Source of the DNA: Lentisphaeria bacterium
GTDB taxonomy: Bacteria > Verrucomicrobiota > Lentisphaeria > Victivallales > JAADHT01
Assembly: GCA_015486135.1 (NCBI GenBank)
Contig: WFSE01000090.1
Location: 1 to 36,669, forward strand
Direction: 5' to 3'
Length of the DNA stretch: 36,669 bases
A program made the position numbers and the translations under genes. This document shows, in pieces, positions 22,902 through 30,627 of the stretch (its first letter is position 1; every line of letters begins with the position of its first letter). Below the pieces are notes generated by a model. It made no database searches. It was not told where the DNA came from and saw only the letters and a program-made list of their open reading frames with translations.

Positions 22902-24233
22902 TTAACCTTCCACCTTTTCGCGTAACGTTTGATAGCCGTAATGCGCCATCATTAGGTCGAGCACCGCCATGGCGGTGTAGTTTTCGGCCACTGGCCATAT
23001 TCTAGCTACTATCGTGGGGTCGCGCCGGGTTATCGCCGCGAGGGCCTTGTCCTCCCGGGTATATTTGTCGATGGTGTGCTGGGGCTTGTCGATGGTGGGG
23101 GTGGGTTTGACCGCCAACCGCGCCACGACATCCTGGCCGGAGGATAGTCCGCCCGTCACACCTCCCGCGTTGTTCGAGTCGAACACGACTTTATCGCCGT
23201 CGTTTCTCATTTGGTCGTTGCATTCGTATCCGGTCATGTCCTTGACTTGGAAACCGGCGCCGACCTCGACCCCCTTGACCGCTCCAATACCAATCATGCG
23301 TCCCAGCTCGGCGTCAAGTTTGGAGAAAACCGGCTCTCCGATTCCCAGGGGCAATCCCGATACGACCACTTCGACCACGCCGCCAGCGGAATCCCCGGTG
23401 GCGGATATCCTGTTGCACGCCTCGACCATCTCGGCGGCGGCATTGACATCGGGACAGTTGACGATGTGGTGGACACCGTATTTTTCCCGAATCTCGTCCT
23501 CGACCATCTCCTTCTGGGTCGCTCTGATATCGTCAATCTGCTTTTCTATCTCCGCGAAAACCGCGGTTTTCTCCAAAAACCGCATATCGCCCTTTATTCT
23601 CCCTCCCACGTAAATGTTTTGATAGAAGGGGTCGTAGTCGCGGCGCATCCTCTTGTATTCTTCGGTGTATTCGAAAGCTTGGACATGGTCGGGCTCGTCG
23701 CAGGCCACGCCGGCTATCTCGCGGACATAGGAGAAAACCTTTATCCCGAGCTTTTCCAAAACCTTTTTAGCCACGTAGCCAGCGGCGACAACCGTCGATG
23801 TGTAACGCCCGCTGAACATTCCCGCGCCTATCGCGTCGTCGCATGGGCCGTATTTCGCGAAAGACGCGAAGGACGCGTGCCCGGGACGCGGCGTGCGGTT
23901 GGTGTCCTGATACTGTTTGATGTGAATGAAATGCCTGTCCAAGTTGGGAATTAGGACAACGAGCGGCGTGCCGTTGGTGCGAAACGCGTTGCCGGCGTCC
24001 TCTATGGTGTCGGCGGCGTTGACCCCGCTGTATATGATCGGGAGGTCGGGTTCCTTCCTAGGGGACGATAACTCGTCGGCGCCGGGTTTCCTCAACAACA
24101 GATCACCGTATATATCCTGTTCCGTTATGGACATTCCCGGCGGGACGCCTTGGATGACGGAAGAGAGGCCTTCCTGGTACGACCCACCCGCCACCGTGAC
24201 TTGGAACAAACGTCCGAAATGACAACCTAGCAT
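22902..24233 (-). CDS. aroC: Chorismate synthase homologue, divergent and extended
   Basis: Chorismate synthase converts EPSP to chorismate with reduced flavin. This 443-residue protein is longer than the usual 350-390. Family blocks are clear: VIQGVPPGMSITEQDI, SSPRKEPDLPIIYSG, RPGHASFASFAKYG, GDSAGGVVEVVVSGLPLGIGEPVFSKLDAELG, AVKGVEVGAGF, and NNAGGVTGGLSSGQ. Two oddities stand out. The first catalytic histidine (the usual GESHG) is replaced: here GGSYQEG with Y19; the second is kept as H119. There is also a helical insert of roughly 60-80 residues (about 178-256) before NCPDVNAAAEM. Activity as an ordinary chorismate synthase is likely but not certain. AGGAGA lies ten bases before the ATG. 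Confidence 0.9.
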   Translation of the reverse strand: MLGCHFGRLFQVTVAGGSYQEGLSSVIQGVPPGMSITEQDIYGDLLLRKPGADELSSPRKEPDLPIIYSGVNAADTIEDAGNAFRTNGTPLVVLIPNLDRHFIHIKQYQDTNRTPRPGHASFASFAKYGPCDDAIGAGMFSGRYTSTVVAAGYVAKKVLEKLGIKVFSYVREIAGVACDEPDHVQAFEYTEEYKRMRRDYDPFYQNIYVGGRIKGDMRFLEKTAVFAEIEKQIDDIRATQKEMVEDEIREKYGVHHIVNCPDVNAAAEMVEACNRISATGDSAGGVVEVVVSGLPLGIGEPVFSKLDAELGRMIGIGAVKGVEVGAGFQVKDMTGYECNDQMRNDGDKVVFDSNNAGGVTGGLSSGQDVVARLAVKPTPTIDKPQHTIDKYTREDKALAAITRRDPTIVARIWPVAENYTAMAVLDLMMAHYGYQTLREKVEG

Positions 24234-24252
24234 AATTTAATATCTCCTGTTA

Positions 24253-24295
24253 AGCTCGCTGAATAATTGGCGAGTGCCTAATTTTCATTGCGGGA
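24253..24295 (+). mobile_element. MITE-like element E4, left half only
   Basis: After TA it reads AGCTCGCTGAATAATTGGCG, then the interior CCTAATTTTCATTG, and is lost about ten bases before the 108-nt repeat begins. It sits 20 bases before the aroC start codon, but its -35-like box is mutated (TCGCCA), so a promoter role here is doubtful. Confidence 0.65.
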
Positions 24296-24302
24296 TGGCC
24301 GG

Positions 24303-24410
24303 GGTCAGTTCCGCACGTTGCCTGATACTCAGGCCCGTCGTTCCTCTGGTAGGACCCTTTCGTGCCGCAGGCACCATTATGGCTTTGCGGAAGGGGGCCC
24401 GACCCCGTCG
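24303..24410. repeat. 108-nt structured repeat, copy B
   Basis: It aligns without gaps to 4725-4832. In this copy the outermost bases also pair (CGGGGTC at 24300 with GACCCCG at 24401), and the long stem CCCTTTCGT/GCGGAAGGG is unbroken when G-T pairs are allowed. One A-T pair of copy A is a G-C pair here. The hairpin TGCC-GCA-GGCA is kept with a changed loop. Confidence 0.75.
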
Positions 24411-24729
24411 CCCTAATTGAGGGAATTCGCCGTTTCCCGCACAATTTTCCGAATAGACAACCCGCCCGTGTTTCCACCATCGAAAAGCTTGGCGGCGGGC
24501 GGCACGATTATATCCTTCCTTGGCGACAATGCAAGCGGATTGGCGGTTTCCGTTGCGTCTGGAGGCGTCTCCGCGGCGGGAAAGCGGATTAGAGAGGCGA
24601 TGTTCGTGGTCTTTGGGCTTGCGGAACGCCGGGGTTGTAGTATTCTATGCGGTTCGCGGGATGGGAACAAGGCCCGCCCGGTTGAGTGTTTGATATGTTG
24701 GGTTTGGAAATTCGGGATAAATTGGGATT
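24411..24729. other. Region before rnfB-like gene, no gene recognised
   Basis: Short open frames exist on both strands, but none has a ribosome binding site, known motif or plausible composition. No good sigma-70 promoter could be found for the rnfB-like gene; the last 60 bases are T/G-rich on the plus strand. Confidence 0.4.
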
Positions 24730-25515
24730 ATGGAAACCGCTTTGACAGCAACAGTTAGCGTGGCGCTGATATGCCTCGCATTGGGTGTGATCATCGGCGT
24801 GGTCGCGAAGATTTTCGCTGTCAAGGTCGATCCCAACATCGAGATAGTCGAGGGACTCCTCCCCGGAGCCAACTGCGGCGGTTGCGGATTCGCCGGATGC
24901 TCCGATTTCGCGAAGGCCGTCGTGGCGGGCGACGCCGAGCCTGGCGGATGTCCTGTGTGTTCGGCCGCGAATGTCGGCAAGATTGCGGAGGCCCTCGGCC
25001 GTTCGGCTGGCGCCAAGGAAAAAATGGTCGCGATTGTCCTTTGCGGCGGTGGCGTTAAAAAGGCCAAACCCGCGGTGGAATACAACGGTGTTTCCGACTG
25101 CAAGTCGGCGGCGTTGATAGCGGGGGGATTCAAAGGTTGCGCTTATGGTTGTATGGGACTTGCCAGTTGCGCGAGGGCGTGTCCTTTCGGCGCGATCGAG
25201 ATGGTCGAAGGCCTGGCGGTCGTCCACCCCGAACTTTGCGTTGGTTGCGGAAAATGCGTGGAGGCATGTCCTAGGAACCTTATAAAGCTTGTTCCAGCAA
25301 GCGCCGAGGTCCACGTTTACTGCAGCTCTCCCGAAAAGGGTCCATTGAAACGCAAGGTGTGCGAAGTCTCCTGCATAGGATGCCGCAAATGCGTCAAAGC
25401 CGACGGCGAGGGACGCATGGAGATGGACGGTTTCCTGGCGAAAGTTAATTACGACAATCCACCGCCGCCATCGGTGGTGGAGGAGGCGAAATGCCCAACT
25501 GGGGCGTTTCGTTGA
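24730..25515 (+). CDS. rnfB: RnfB-like electron-transfer iron-sulfur protein
   Basis: RnfB is the ferredoxin-accepting subunit of the Rnf complex, a membrane ferredoxin:NAD oxidoreductase that pumps ions. This 261-residue protein has an N-terminal membrane helix (about 6-28). A first cluster site follows: GANCGGCGFAGC with C49, C52, C57 and C74. Then come two ferredoxin-like clusters (GCAYGCMGLASCARACPFG and CVGCGKCVEACP) and a last cysteine group (CIGCRKC, CPTGAF). All are typical of the RnfB of anaerobes. No other rnf gene is nearby; it is followed by def. It may serve an Rnf complex encoded elsewhere or an independent electron-transfer chain. Confidence 0.88.
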   Translation: METALTATVSVALICLALGVIIGVVAKIFAVKVDPNIEIVEGLLPGANCGGCGFAGCSDFAKAVVAGDAEPGGCPVCSAANVGKIAEALGRSAGAKEKMVAIVLCGGGVKKAKPAVEYNGVSDCKSAALIAGGFKGCAYGCMGLASCARACPFGAIEMVEGLAVVHPELCVGCGKCVEACPRNLIKLVPASAEVHVYCSSPEKGPLKRKVCEVSCIGCRKCVKADGEGRMEMDGFLAKVNYDNPPPPSVVEEAKCPTGAFR

Positions 25516-25553
25516 TGCCTTTCCGTCCGGCTTTACAACCACGGAGTTTCCCC

Positions 25554-26120
25554 ATGTCGCTTTTTGGCGCTAAAACATTAAGAGTGCGGGTGTATGGCGA
25601 TCCCGTGTTGCGACAGGTGGCCGAGCCCGTTGACCCCACGGATAAAAAACTCGTCGCCCTGAGCGATGCCATGGTTGCATCCATGCGCGCCTCCGACGGC
25701 GTGGGCCTAGCCGCTCCCCAAATAGGCGAGAGTCTGCGACTAATCGTACTGGAAGTGCCCATGCCCAAGGACATCTCGACGAGAGCGTTGTCCCCCGGCG
25801 AGGCGTTGCTACTGCCTACGATGCCATTAACCCTCCTCAATCCAAAGGTGACACCAGTATCGGGTGGAACGGCCACGGCGGAGGAAGGATGCCTGAGCGT
25901 CCCCAAAATCTACGCCAAGGTTACTCGGCCGGAAAAAGTATTTTTGAGCGCGGTCACCCTAGACGGCGAGCGATTCGAAATAGAGTGCGGAGGGTTCCTC
26001 GCTAGGGCGCTCCAGCACGAAGTGGACCACTTGGATGGTGTTCTTTTCCCGGACCGGCTCGACAAAACGGAACTGCGAAAAATTCAGGACCGACTGGACT
26101 CCCTGGAAAAAAGGCGATGA
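25554..26120 (+). CDS. def: Peptide deformylase
   Basis: It removes the formyl group from the first methionine of new proteins. At 188 residues it has the three conserved motifs: GVGLAAPQIG (about 52-61), EEGCLSVP (near 110) with the metal-ligand cysteine, and QHEVDHLDG (near 152-160) with two ligand histidines and the catalytic glutamate. The ATG at 25554 is chosen for GGAG seven bases upstream and the family-like start MSLFGAKTLRVRVYGDPVLR; the frame is open 21 codons further, overlapping the rnfB-like gene. Its stop codon overlaps the next start (ATGA). Confidence 0.95.
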   Translation: MSLFGAKTLRVRVYGDPVLRQVAEPVDPTDKKLVALSDAMVASMRASDGVGLAAPQIGESLRLIVLEVPMPKDISTRALSPGEALLLPTMPLTLLNPKVTPVSGGTATAEEGCLSVPKIYAKVTRPEKVFLSAVTLDGERFEIECGGFLARALQHEVDHLDGVLFPDRLDKTELRKIQDRLDSLEKRR

Positions 26121-27097
26121 TAAAAAACATTAACAACGACTCCAGTCCCGCGAGAAAGAAAGGATTCATCGCCACGACACTGGCTATATGCTCCGGCACA
26201 ACTATCTTCCGCGATTTACGCAAAACGTCTATCTTCCGGATGGCGGCGCACCTGATAGCTCTCGCCCTCCTTTGCTCAGTGGCCAACGTCATGCTAGGCT
26301 TGTACCCGTTTGAAGCGAAATACTACTCCGCTTGCCAAAAACTGGAAAAACAATTCGGGGGGTTGCGACGCTCCGACAAGGGTATGGTGCCAGCGAATAC
26401 ACCGGACAAACCCGGCACCGTTTTCCTAGACTCTTTCAGGGTGGACTATTTCCCAAACGACACCGACTTGGACAAATTCGATCCGAGCGATGATTTCAAC
26501 GTCGGAATCGTGTGGACGCCGGACATAGTGGCTCGCTGGACGAAAATCTCCAAAAACTCGTTTCAAGTCGTGCCAATAATTATTCCACCTCCCGGAGAAA
26601 ATGTTGAGGGACTGCGAGCGTTCATGAAGAAGTTGACGCGCATCGCCAACCGCGGCAAATTGGCGAAAAGCTTGAGGGCGTGGGTCATTCCGCCGGAAGA
26701 CATGATGCCATGGGCCGAATCCGCCAGTTTCCACGAATTCAAAACCAACATGCTTGGCGGAGTGTGGCTCGACCTCCCGACCATATACGGCATGAACCTC
26801 TTCTCGGGGATACTCGTTAACGCCTTGTTCATCTCGCCTCTGTACATTTTGGTATTTACGGCGTTTTCGTTCGTTTTCGGACGATCGGGGACTCTGGGGA
26901 TGAATTTCAAACAACTTTTCGTGGTGGGGATGTACACTGGCTTTCCAGGGATGATAATAGCGACGATCTACACCGCCTTGGACCTCCCGGCGCTCGACTA
27001 CCAAAGCGTATTCCTCCTTTCCTACCTGATTTATTCGTTCCCCGTTTTTTCCCGTCTGTCCCGGAATGTCAACGGGGACGGCGAAGGGAATCCGTGA
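26117..27097 (+). CDS. Membrane protein of unknown function
   Basis: A 326-residue protein with a membrane segment at about 42-62, a large loop of about 160 residues, and three closely spaced segments near 228-255, 266-288 and 294-312. The arrangement recalls DUF1189-type proteins, in which an N-terminal helix, an external domain and a C-terminal helix cluster occur, but I see no diagnostic motif. The loop ends with a WAESASFHEFKTNM region. It is translationally coupled to def through an ATGA overlap, so co-expression is likely although the functions are probably unrelated. I cannot assign a role. Confidence 0.7.
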   Translation: MIKNINNDSSPARKKGFIATTLAICSGTTIFRDLRKTSIFRMAAHLIALALLCSVANVMLGLYPFEAKYYSACQKLEKQFGGLRRSDKGMVPANTPDKPGTVFLDSFRVDYFPNDTDLDKFDPSDDFNVGIVWTPDIVARWTKISKNSFQVVPIIIPPPGENVEGLRAFMKKLTRIANRGKLAKSLRAWVIPPEDMMPWAESASFHEFKTNMLGGVWLDLPTIYGMNLFSGILVNALFISPLYILVFTAFSFVFGRSGTLGMNFKQLFVVGMYTGFPGMIIATIYTALDLPALDYQSVFLLSYLIYSFPVFSRLSRNVNGDGEGNP

Positions 27098-27125
27098 GTC
27101 TGTGAGTCGGACGTGGGGCCGGAAA

Positions 27126-27171
27126 AGATTGCCTCGCAAAGACGCGGAGGCCGCAAAGAAAGAGGGGAAGA
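27126..27171 (+). repeat. 46-base GCAAAGA repeat, copy 2
   Basis: It reads AGATTGCCTCGCAAAGACGC at its start and matches the reverse complement of 21391-21436 at 43 of 46 positions. It lies shortly after the stop codon of the membrane protein gene, as copy 1 lies shortly after the DUF374 gene. Confidence 0.85.
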
Positions 27172-27220
27172 GGTTAGCCCTTCCGTTCGCTTCGCGCCTT
27201 GGGAACGGTGTCCAAACATT

Positions 27221-27500
27221 CACGAATTGGCACGAATGGGATTTGCTCTGCTTGCTTTGCGGAAGGTCAGGCCCAGGGGAACGCTGATGACCGCATTGAC
27301 TTTTCTTCCGTACAAGCCTTTTCCATCTCCGTCCGCGGAGATGGAAAAACTTCGTGAGCTTCGTGATCTCTGTGGTAAAAAAAGTATTGAAAAAAACTCC
27401 GGAAACACATACAAAAATAGCTTGGCGCACGATGCCAATGCTGTAGCCTGCGGATCCGTGTTTTTAAGATTATCTCACCACAGAGATCACAGAGGGCACG
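27221..27500. repeat. CACGAA / CACAGAG short repeats and 12-bp hairpin
   Basis: This cluster of small motifs begins with CACGAATTGGCACGAATGGG at 27221-27240. A perfect 12-bp hairpin TTTTCCATCTCC/GGAGATGGAAAA lies at 27319-27348. CTTCGTGAGCTTCGTGATCT and a CTCTGTGGT stretch lie near 27350-27376. The complementary ACCACAGAGATCACAGAGGG lies near 27477. Related CGTG(A/C)ATTCGTGG motifs recur near 28693 and 34025. These are non-coding dispersed repeats of a kind common in environmental bacterial genomes. Confidence 0.7.
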
Positions 27501-27582
27501 AAGATGCCGTTTCCGCTTGCGGAACCGGCATGTTGTGGAGAAGAGGGAAAAAACGCGCGAAGCGCATTTGAGCCGCAGGCTC

Positions 27583-27612
27583 TTTGGAGTGCGGTGCCCC
27601 CGCGCCGCTTTG
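27583..27612. repeat. GC hairpin repeat, GGAGTGCGGTG type
   Basis: GCGGTG pairs with CGCCGC across a six-base loop inside TTTGGAGTGCGGTGCCCCCG and the following CGCCGCTTTG. From memory, hairpins beginning TTTGGAGTGCGG are frequent repeats in Verrucomicrobia-like genomes, which mildly supports the taxonomic guess; this is unverified. Confidence 0.5.
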
Positions 27613-27634
27613 TATTACCCCGAAGGGGAGGCTA

Positions 27635-27659
27635 CTCCCATAACTCCCATAACTCCCAT
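27635..27659. repeat. TCCCATAA short tandem repeat, copy 2
   Basis: Three copies of CTCCCATAA lie in tandem, like the cluster at 964-997. With the neighbouring repeats it fills most of the 709-base gap between the membrane protein gene and the AT-rich gene; the remaining parts of that gap show no gene. Confidence 0.75.
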
Positions 27660-27806
27660 TTTTTCCCATGTCCCCCTACCGCGGGAACCGCGGCTATAAG
27701 TCCCTCGCAGAGGGATTTAGGGGTTTGCGATATCCGCGAGTCCGTGGTAGATTGTTTTTAGAAAACTTGGGATCCGGAAAAGTCAATAGTGTAGGCACGA
27801 CCTCCT

Positions 27807-28379
27807 ATGATGTTGAAGAACAGGAAAAGAAGAGTAAATAAATATGCCAATAATATCAACGAAACTAAAGGGATTTTTTTCGCATTTTTCTGTTTCTTAT
27901 TATTCCTGCCTGCCTATGGAGGGGATGCGAATGAAACAAAGCCAAAGAAACTTGAAGAGTTTAAGAACATTATCTTCCAGATTTCTTCGAATAAAATAAA
28001 ATACAAAGTAACCGATGATATTATTCTCACCTGCTCTATTATTAACAATAATCAAAAAGCGATCAAATGTTCATATTTATTTCAATGTTGTAGGATTGGC
28101 ATTGTTCGACCAGTTAATACTTATATCGAAGATGTGCCTGGAAGTAGTATCTCTATTTTTATCGATGCCCCTCCTGGAACAAAACGCAAAATTCACATTC
28201 TGAAAGCGAAGGATGTTTTAAAAACTACATTTACCACTAAACCTAGTTCTGGCCCCATAGGAGTTTATGAAATATCACTGTCAATTACATTGACAATTAT
28301 TGTTGATGGAATAAAGCATAGTAAAATATTGGAATCCAATAAAATCACTATAGTACAGCAAGACACAGCCCCGCAATAA
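27807..28379 (+). CDS. AT-rich secreted protein, Ig-like fold suspected
   Basis: A 190-residue protein much richer in A and T (Asn, Ile, Lys-rich) than its neighbours, which suggests recent transfer. After a basic N-terminus, residues 23-37 (IFFAFFCFLLFLPAY) form a signal peptide. The mature part reads like a small immunoglobulin-like sandwich: ISSNKIKYKVTDDIILTCSI-type strands (compare YKVGDPIxLxVxLxN patterns) and a C-terminal GVYEISLSITLTIIVDG. No good ribosome site precedes the ATG at 27807 or the next ATG at 27810, so the start is uncertain. It is flanked on both sides by repeat clusters. I do not recognise a specific family. Confidence 0.65.
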   Translation: MMLKNRKRRVNKYANNINETKGIFFAFFCFLLFLPAYGGDANETKPKKLEEFKNIIFQISSNKIKYKVTDDIILTCSIINNNQKAIKCSYLFQCCRIGIVRPVNTYIEDVPGSSISIFIDAPPGTKRKIHILKAKDVLKTTFTTKPSSGPIGVYEISLSITLTIIVDGIKHSKILESNKITIVQQDTAPQ

Positions 28380-28389
28380 CCCACCCTGA

Positions 28390-28417
28390 AGAACTGCAGG
28401 GTCAGAACTGCAGGGTC
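28390..28417 (+). repeat. Tandem 14-mer AGAACTGCAGGGTC x2
   Basis: Two perfect tandem copies of AGAACTGCAGGGTC lie just after the AT-rich gene. They are followed by AAACCTACAC and the AGAGACAGGTTGAT motif, a combination that looks like the ragged end of an insertion. Confidence 0.8.
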
Positions 28418-28436
28418 AAACCTACACAAAAAATTA

Positions 28437-28560
28437 GAGACAGGTTGATAGTGGTTTTATGTCGGGGCTTCACCCCTTCATTCTATGGTGTGTTTGGGTT
28501 CCCCAGGCGTTGCCTGGGGCTATGGAATGTCGGAGCTCCACTCCTCGGGGAGGCGACGCA
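28437..28560. repeat. Hairpin-rich dispersed repeat
   Basis: It starts with the AGAGACAGGTTGAT variant of the dispersed motif. It then holds the hairpin GGGG-CTTCA-CCCC (28464-28476) and the perfect 8-bp hairpin CCCCAGGC-GTT-GCCTGGGG (28501-28519), the latter enclosed by partly complementary CATTCTAT and ATGGAATG. The structure resembles REP-type elements. Beyond it, up to 28845, there are only GCAAAGA-type and TTTCGTG-type repeat fragments and no gene. Confidence 0.6.
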
Positions 28561-28845
28561 GGACTCAGGGTAGTAGGGCGATGTGCATCCGTCAATCCCA
28601 TCCATCTCATAATTCCCAAGGCTGAAAGCCCAAAGCTAATCTGTAGCTCGTATTTGCTCCGCGTTCTTCGCATCTTTGCGAGGCGAAAAACTTTCGTGCT
28701 TTTCGTGTATTTCGTGGACGAACTCTTCGCTTCCCTCTCCACCGACTCACCGCTTACCGACTTACAGACGGAACGGTCTAGCCCGTTCCCTACACGCCGA
28801 TCCACGGCTTTACTGATTTACGGCCTCACGGATTCACGGCATTCG

Positions 28846-28870
28846 CGCTTGCCAATTATTAAGTAGACCC
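28846..28870 (-). mobile_element. MITE-like end E5
   Basis: On the minus strand, directly after TA (28871-28872), it reads GGGTCTACTTAATAATTGGC, a diverged copy of the family's end. It begins right after the dctM stop codon. The interior is lost; the neighbouring sequence is unrelated. Confidence 0.65.
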
Positions 28871-28873
28871 TAT

Positions 28874-30151
28874 TCAAGTGGCCTTCACGAGGAAAAGGGA
28901 GATAGACGAGAACAGGGACAAAATAATCAGGACGACTACGTTTATCATGATATATGGAACCATCTCTTTGGAGATCGCGTCGACATCCGTTTCCACAAGA
29001 TTCGCGACGGTGAAGAGGTTCACGCCCACGGGCGGCGTGCTTTGGCCTATCGCCAACGCCGTGATGAATATGACGCCATACCATACCGGATCGATATTCA
29101 GTCTCGCCATCACCGGCAAAAGGACAGGCATTAGCAGATACGATATGGAGATAGCGTCCAAAAACATTCCAAGAACAAGCAGAAGCGCGTTAACCAGAAG
29201 AATCATGATCCACGTGCTGCTAGAAATGGAGATTATGAAATTAGCGACAGCGTCGATAACCCCCGTTGTCTCCATCGCGCTCGAGAAAATCCCGGCGAAC
29301 GCGACGATGAACATTATCACGGAAGTTGTCACCGCCGCGTCGGTGAAAATAGGGACCAATTCCCTGAACCCCACGCTCCTGTAGATTACCATCGCCACGA
29401 AAAGAGAATAGAAAACCGCGACCACCGCGGCTTCAGTGGGCGTGAAAACTCCCGAATATATACCTCCCAATATAATAACCGGCGCCATCAAGGCCCAGAA
29501 CGAACCAGCGGCGGCTTTCAGTATCTCCTTCGCGCTGCCGCGTTTGACGCTGCCGCGGTAGCCGCGTTTGCGCGATACCCACCATGCGACAAGGATAATC
29601 CCAAGCCCCACCAGCATGCCCGGAACTATGCCGGCAATAAAGAGCTTGCTAACGTTGGTTTTTGTTATGTTCCCATAAATTATGAACGCGATGCTTGGTG
29701 GGATTATGATTGAGAGGTCGGACGCGTTCGCGATTGTCGCGGCGGCGAAATTTTTATCGTATCCCTGCTTCAGTAGAGGAGCGGCCAAAATCATTCCAAC
29801 CGCCGCGGTCGTCGCGGGGCCCGAACCGGAAAGAGCTCCCCAAAACATGCATGTTATCACCGCCACGATGGCCAACCCGCCGGTACGCCTCCCGACAATA
29901 AGCTCGAAAAGATTGGCGATGCGCTCCGCCAGCTTCGCCCGGTCGAGTATCACGCCAGCCAGCACGAAAAACGGAATAGCGAGCAAGGGGAACTTGGCTA
30001 CGGTGTGGATGAAATTGGGGCCCACCATTTTGATGCCGAGATCACCGAAGTAGATCAGAATAATCCCCGACGACCCCAAGGCTATCGCGATAGGCACCCC
30101 CACCGCTATCAGAAATACGAACAACGCTATGCAAAATATGGTTAAAGTCAT
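28874..30151 (-). CDS. dctM: TRAP transporter large membrane subunit
   Basis: The ion-coupled translocation subunit of a TRAP transporter (DctM family), 425 residues with about 12 hydrophobic segments. Family features include the early GVPIAIALGSSGI, FPLLAIPFFVLAGVIL, the SGSGPATTAAVGMI region near 108-121, NASDLSIIIPPSIAFIIYG, and GQSTPPVGVNLFTVANL near residue 375. It takes up organic acids with sodium. Its ATG overlaps the dctQ stop codon by four bases. A MITE-like end lies immediately after the stop codon, and no terminator is visible. Confidence 0.95.
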   Translation of the reverse strand: MTLTIFCIALFVFLIAVGVPIAIALGSSGIILIYFGDLGIKMVGPNFIHTVAKFPLLAIPFFVLAGVILDRAKLAERIANLFELIVGRRTGGLAIVAVITCMFWGALSGSGPATTAAVGMILAAPLLKQGYDKNFAAATIANASDLSIIIPPSIAFIIYGNITKTNVSKLFIAGIVPGMLVGLGIILVAWWVSRKRGYRGSVKRGSAKEILKAAAGSFWALMAPVIILGGIYSGVFTPTEAAVVAVFYSLFVAMVIYRSVGFRELVPIFTDAAVTTSVIMFIVAFAGIFSSAMETTGVIDAVANFIISISSSTWIMILLVNALLLVLGMFLDAISISYLLMPVLLPVMARLNIDPVWYGVIFITALAIGQSTPPVGVNLFTVANLVETDVDAISKEMVPYIMINVVVLIILSLFSSISLFLVKAT

Positions 30152-30627
30152 TTCCCCTCCCGCCGCGCTTGGTCAAGCCGCGTCCTCATCCCCCGGAGAA
30201 TGCCCTTGAACACGAATGGCGTGCAGAGGACAACACACAGATAGTAAACCCAGTTGTAAATCCCCATGGATGACTTTGTCTTGTATATCGCCATCTCCTT
30301 GTATATGCTGTAAATCAGAATAATATCCACAACCACATACAACGCGGCGCCAAGAACAGCCGACAGAATCGCCACGCCTCGCCGCGCTCTGTCGGGAAAC
30401 ACATTGAGAAGCGTCACCATGCCGAGATGGCTCCCGCGCTCGAACGCTATGCCAGTGCCGACAACACTCATGCAGACAAACATGTTGATGGTGAGTTCTT
30501 CGGTGAAGGAGATAGAATAGTGGAAGAAATAGCGGCCCACGACATTGGCGAAGGCGATAAGAGCCATGCCGGCAAGCAGCAACGATACCAAAACGTGGTC
30601 TATACGCCAAGCGGGTTCCGTCTTCAT
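30148..30627 (-). CDS. dctQ: TRAP transporter small membrane subunit
   Basis: A 159-residue DctQ-family protein with four hydrophobic helices. It shows the usual NVVGRYFFHYSISFTEELT block near 28-46 and GIAFERGSHLGMV near 58-70, where the conserved arginine/glycine/histidine residues lie. It pairs with DctM in the membrane. The start overlaps the dctP stop codon (ATGA), and its own end overlaps dctM, so all three genes are coupled. Confidence 0.93.
   Translation of the reverse strand: MKTEPAWRIDHVLVSLLLAGMALIAFANVVGRYFFHYSISFTEELTINMFVCMSVVGTGIAFERGSHLGMVTLLNVFPDRARRGVAILSAVLGAALYVVVDIILIYSIYKEMAIYKTKSSMGIYNWVYYLCVVLCTPFVFKGILRGMRTRLDQARREGK

Noticed and set aside
24413-24670. Minus-strand 85-codon open frame between the 108-nt repeat and the rnfB-like gene
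   Set aside because: No ribosome binding site, proline/serine-rich shadow-like composition and no motif; an overlapping plus-strand frame is equally open.
24650-24729. Promoter for the rnfB-like gene
   Set aside because: TTGAGT, TTGATA and TTGGGT boxes are present, but none has a -10 box at 16-18 bases.
27319-27348. Perfect 12-bp hairpin considered as a terminator
   Set aside because: No T run follows on either strand and the stem is AT-rich at its base; kept only as a repeat-region hairpin.
28459-28866. Plus-strand 135-codon frame after the AT-rich gene
   Set aside because: It runs through hairpin and GCAAAGA/TTTCGTG repeats and ends in a MITE-like end; not a protein gene.
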